NCBI GenBank assembly: GCA_964411985.1
Contig: CAYPNF010000012.1
Location: forward strand, 85,522-149,521
Length of the DNA: 64,000 bases
Direction: 5' to 3'
Source of the DNA: CAYPNF01 sp964411985
GTDB taxonomy: Bacteria > Verrucomicrobiota > Verrucomicrobiia > Limisphaerales > J093
Shown: one piece after another, positions 62,456-64,000 of the stretch
Layout of the letters: every line of letters starts with the position of its first letter
Position numbering within the stretch: position 1 is the first letter of the stretch
Position numbers and translations under genes: made by a program
Notes under the pieces: generated by a model
The model's database searches: none
What the model was told of the DNA's origin: nothing
What the model saw: only the letters and a program-made list of their open reading frames with translations

Positions 62456-62872
62456 ATGTCGATTGGCTGGGAAATCAGCGAAATCGTCACTCAACTTGAC
62501 GGCTCGGTGAAAAGACGCACGCTCAGACAGGTTCGCGCTGCCACGGTCGAAGGGCAGCACTACTCGGTCTACGTGATCCTTCTTGATCCGTCGGTGGCCC
62601 GTTATCGCCGTGTTCGTGCGGTCAATCCACAAAGGAATCCTTCCATGCCTTGCGTCTATGTGGGGATGACCGGGTTGACTCCCGAAGAGCGATTCGCCAA
62701 CCACCAAGCGGGGATCAAATCCTCGTTCGTAGCGCATCGTTTTGGGGTGCGACTCCTCCCGGAATTGTACGCCCACCTGAATCCGATGCCCTACGAGGCG
62801 GCGATCCAAATGGAGGTTGACCTAGCGGAAGATCTTCGCAAAGAGGGATATACAGTGACAGGCGGACACTGA
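62456..62872 (+). CDS. GIY-YIG-like small protein
   Basis: 138 residues from ATG 62456 (TTG 62444 possible). The central segment CVYVGMTGLTPEERFANHQAG resembles the GIY-YIG nuclease start (Y-V-Y-x-G-x-T), and YEAAIQMEVDLAEDLRKEGYTVTGGH looks like the helix holding the usual Glu. The middle RFGVRLLPELYAHLNPMPY is, as I recall, conserved in this small protein family. Fold is likely nuclease-like, but no DNA-cleaving role has been shown. It stands alone. Confidence 0.6.
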   Translation: MSIGWEISEIVTQLDGSVKRRTLRQVRAATVEGQHYSVYVILLDPSVARYRRVRAVNPQRNPSMPCVYVGMTGLTPEERFANHQAGIKSSFVAHRFGVRLLPELYAHLNPMPYEAAIQMEVDLAEDLRKEGYTVTGGH

Positions 62873-62940
62873 TTCAGCTCCATCGAGATTAGGCATTCCG
62901 AGTTCGTTTCGCGGTTATTTGTAGTTATTCTTAATTTGTA

Positions 62941-62957
62941 TTTAGAATTACTCTAAA
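62941..62957 (+). promoter_or_regulatory. Fur/Per-type box upstream of the fur-family gene
   Basis: TTTAGAATTACTCTAAA is a perfect TTTAGA-N5-TCTAAA inverted repeat. Read as a 7-1-7 site (TTAGAAT-T-ACTCTAA), it resembles Per/Fur boxes. It sits just before a TTGACA element (62960-62965) and 39 bases before the start at 62996, in an AT-rich stretch unlike the rest of the window. It is probably an autoregulatory operator. Confidence 0.6.
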
Positions 62958-62995
62958 TATTGACACCACGCAGGTCTGGATTATCTTGGCCCTGC

Positions 62996-63466
62996 ATGAA
63001 GAAGAAGGTGCCGATCGAGTTTGTCGATGAGCAGCTGAACCAGCGGTTGGTGAAGACCGGGCTGAGGTTCACTGCGCAGCGGCGACACGTTTTCGGCGTT
63101 CTCCTTGAAAAGCGGGATCATCCCAGTGCTGAGGAAGTGTTCATTCGGGCCAAGGAGGAGATGCCGGAGATTTCCATGGCTACGGTTTACAACTGCCTCG
63201 ACACGTTGGTCAAATGCGGCCTGGTGCGGGAGGTGAACCATGATCGGGGAGCGACTCGTTATTGCTCCAACATGCGCAAGCACCATCATTTCTACTGTGA
63301 TGAGTGCGGCGGGGCCTATGACATCGACCCTGCTCCGGACGACAACGAGCCCCAGGTTCGCATTCCGGCCGGTTTTTCGATCAGAGGATACGAAATCGCC
63401 TTTCGAGGCTTGTGTCCTCAGTGCGCCTCCCACCGTTTGGCCGGAGAAAAGGGGAGCGCCGCCTAG
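62996..63466 (+). CDS. Fur family transcriptional regulator
   Basis: 156 residues from ATG 62996, chosen over 62960 because conservation starts with KKKVPIEFVDEQL. The winged helix reads LRFTAQRRHVFGVLLEKRDHPSAEEVFIRA and ISMATVYNCLDTLVKCGLV. The dimerisation domain has RKHHHFYCDECGGAYDID with C-x-x-C and a second CPQC near the end, forming the structural zinc site, and the KHHHFYC metal-sensing region. It may be an iron sensor (Fur) or peroxide sensor (PerR); the sequence does not decide. Only 35 bases separate it from sufB, so it probably controls iron-sulfur cluster assembly. Confidence 0.93.
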   Translation: MKKKVPIEFVDEQLNQRLVKTGLRFTAQRRHVFGVLLEKRDHPSAEEVFIRAKEEMPEISMATVYNCLDTLVKCGLVREVNHDRGATRYCSNMRKHHHFYCDECGGAYDIDPAPDDNEPQVRIPAGFSIRGYEIAFRGLCPQCASHRLAGEKGSAA

Positions 63467-63501
63467 AACTTTTCCAGAACCGTTTTACCGAGAATACCAA
63501 C

Positions 63502-64000
63502 ATGAGTGACTCGCTCCAGACCATCGAATCCTTCGTCAACACCGACTACAAGTATGGTTTCGTCACCGACGTCGAAACGGAGACGCTTCCGCCCGGGCTG
63601 GACGAGGGAGTGATTCGACATATTTCCGCGAAGAAGGGTGAACCGGCCTTTCTGCTCGAATGGCGGCTGAAAGCCTATCGCCATTGGCTGACCATGAAAG
63701 AGCCTACCTGGCAAAAGGCCAAGTATCCTCCGATCGATTATCAAAAGATCATCTATTACGCTGCTCCCAAGCCCAAGAAGACGCTGAACAGCCTCGATGA
63801 AGTGGATCCGGAGCTTCTCAAGACCTTTGACAAGCTGGGGATTTCCCTCTCGGAGCAGAAGCGTCTTTCGGGGGTCGCCGTGGATGCCGTGGTGGACAGC
63901 GTATCCGTCGCCACCACTTTTCAGCACGAGCTCGCCAAGCACGGTATCATTTTTTGCTCCTTCTCGGAAGCGGTGAAGAACCATCCGGCCCTGATTGAGA
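63502..64000 (+). CDS. sufB: Fe-S cluster assembly protein SufB (partial)
   Basis: 166 residues are present before the window ends; the full protein is about 470. Start ATG 63502. The beginning SLQTIESFVNTDYKYGFVTDVETETLPPGL, RHISAKKGEPAFLLEWRLKAYRHWLTM, and SVATTFQHELAKHGIIFCSFSEAVKNHP match SufB throughout. With SufC and SufD it forms the scaffold on which iron-sulfur clusters are built. Expected neighbours (sufC, sufD, sufS) lie outside the window. Downstream of and probably co-transcribed with the Fur-type regulator. Confidence 0.95.
   Translation, partial: MSDSLQTIESFVNTDYKYGFVTDVETETLPPGLDEGVIRHISAKKGEPAFLLEWRLKAYRHWLTMKEPTWQKAKYPPIDYQKIIYYAAPKPKKTLNSLDEVDPELLKTFDKLGISLSEQKRLSGVAVDAVVDSVSVATTFQHELAKHGIIFCSFSEAVKNHPALIE

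Overview
The window reads as a chromosomal piece of a high-GC, Gram-negative, heterotrophic member of the Verrucomicrobiota, probably near the Limisphaerales/Pedosphaera group. That placement is an inference from gene content: DUF6786-type and GH172 proteins, an HzsA-like dihaem protein, an ECF sigma factor next to a Ser/Thr-kinase remnant, several other kinase-like proteins, very large secreted beta-rich proteins, and numerous palindromic intergenic elements. No rRNA, tRNA, CRISPR array, transposase or phage gene was seen.

Layout. 1-397 is the end of a GH43-like glycosidase. 539-4658 holds a Ser/Thr kinase and three exported proteins of little-known function. 4701-19841 is a single 5046-residue secreted protein on the minus strand, nearly a quarter of the window. 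20107-20673 is a trpG/pabA amidotransferase. 20982-26916 is a TolC / MacA-like adaptor / MacB ATPase / MacB permease export operon whose adaptor carries EF-hand loops. 27164-27905 is a divergent pair: a 67-residue protein and a stand-alone half-kinase. 28119-30565 contains a lytic transglycosylase facing a ruvC-ruvA-acyltransferase operon. 30682-34512 is a Mla-type lipid transport operon (STAS-MlaE fusion, MlaF, MlaD, auxiliary lipoprotein), and an HDAC-like deacetylase follows.

35602-52803 is rich in polymer-degrading enzymes: GH9, an HzsA-like dihaem protein, a GH95 alpha-L-fucosidase divergent from a GH89 alpha-N-acetylglucosaminidase, a ceramidase-esterase fusion, and a GH172 protein. A metallophosphoesterase, a small secreted repeat protein and an AsmA-like protein are interspersed. 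Fucosidase, alpha-GlcNAc-ase and ceramidase together suggest degradation of complex glycoconjugates (inference).

52848-64000 returns to core functions: ispH, a winged-helix regulator with a membrane protein, an acyl-ACP desaturase, a PfkB sugar kinase, an ECF sigma factor with a truncated kinase behind it, a large M14 carboxypeptidase, a GIY-YIG-like protein, and a Fur-family regulator with a good Fur/Per-type box directly upstream of sufB, which runs off the window.

The most unusual items are the giant protein with its nested duplications, the EF-hand-tailed efflux adaptor, the half-kinase with its small neighbour, the ceramidase-esterase fusion, and several families of intergenic palindromes. 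All functional statements rest on motif reading without database searches.
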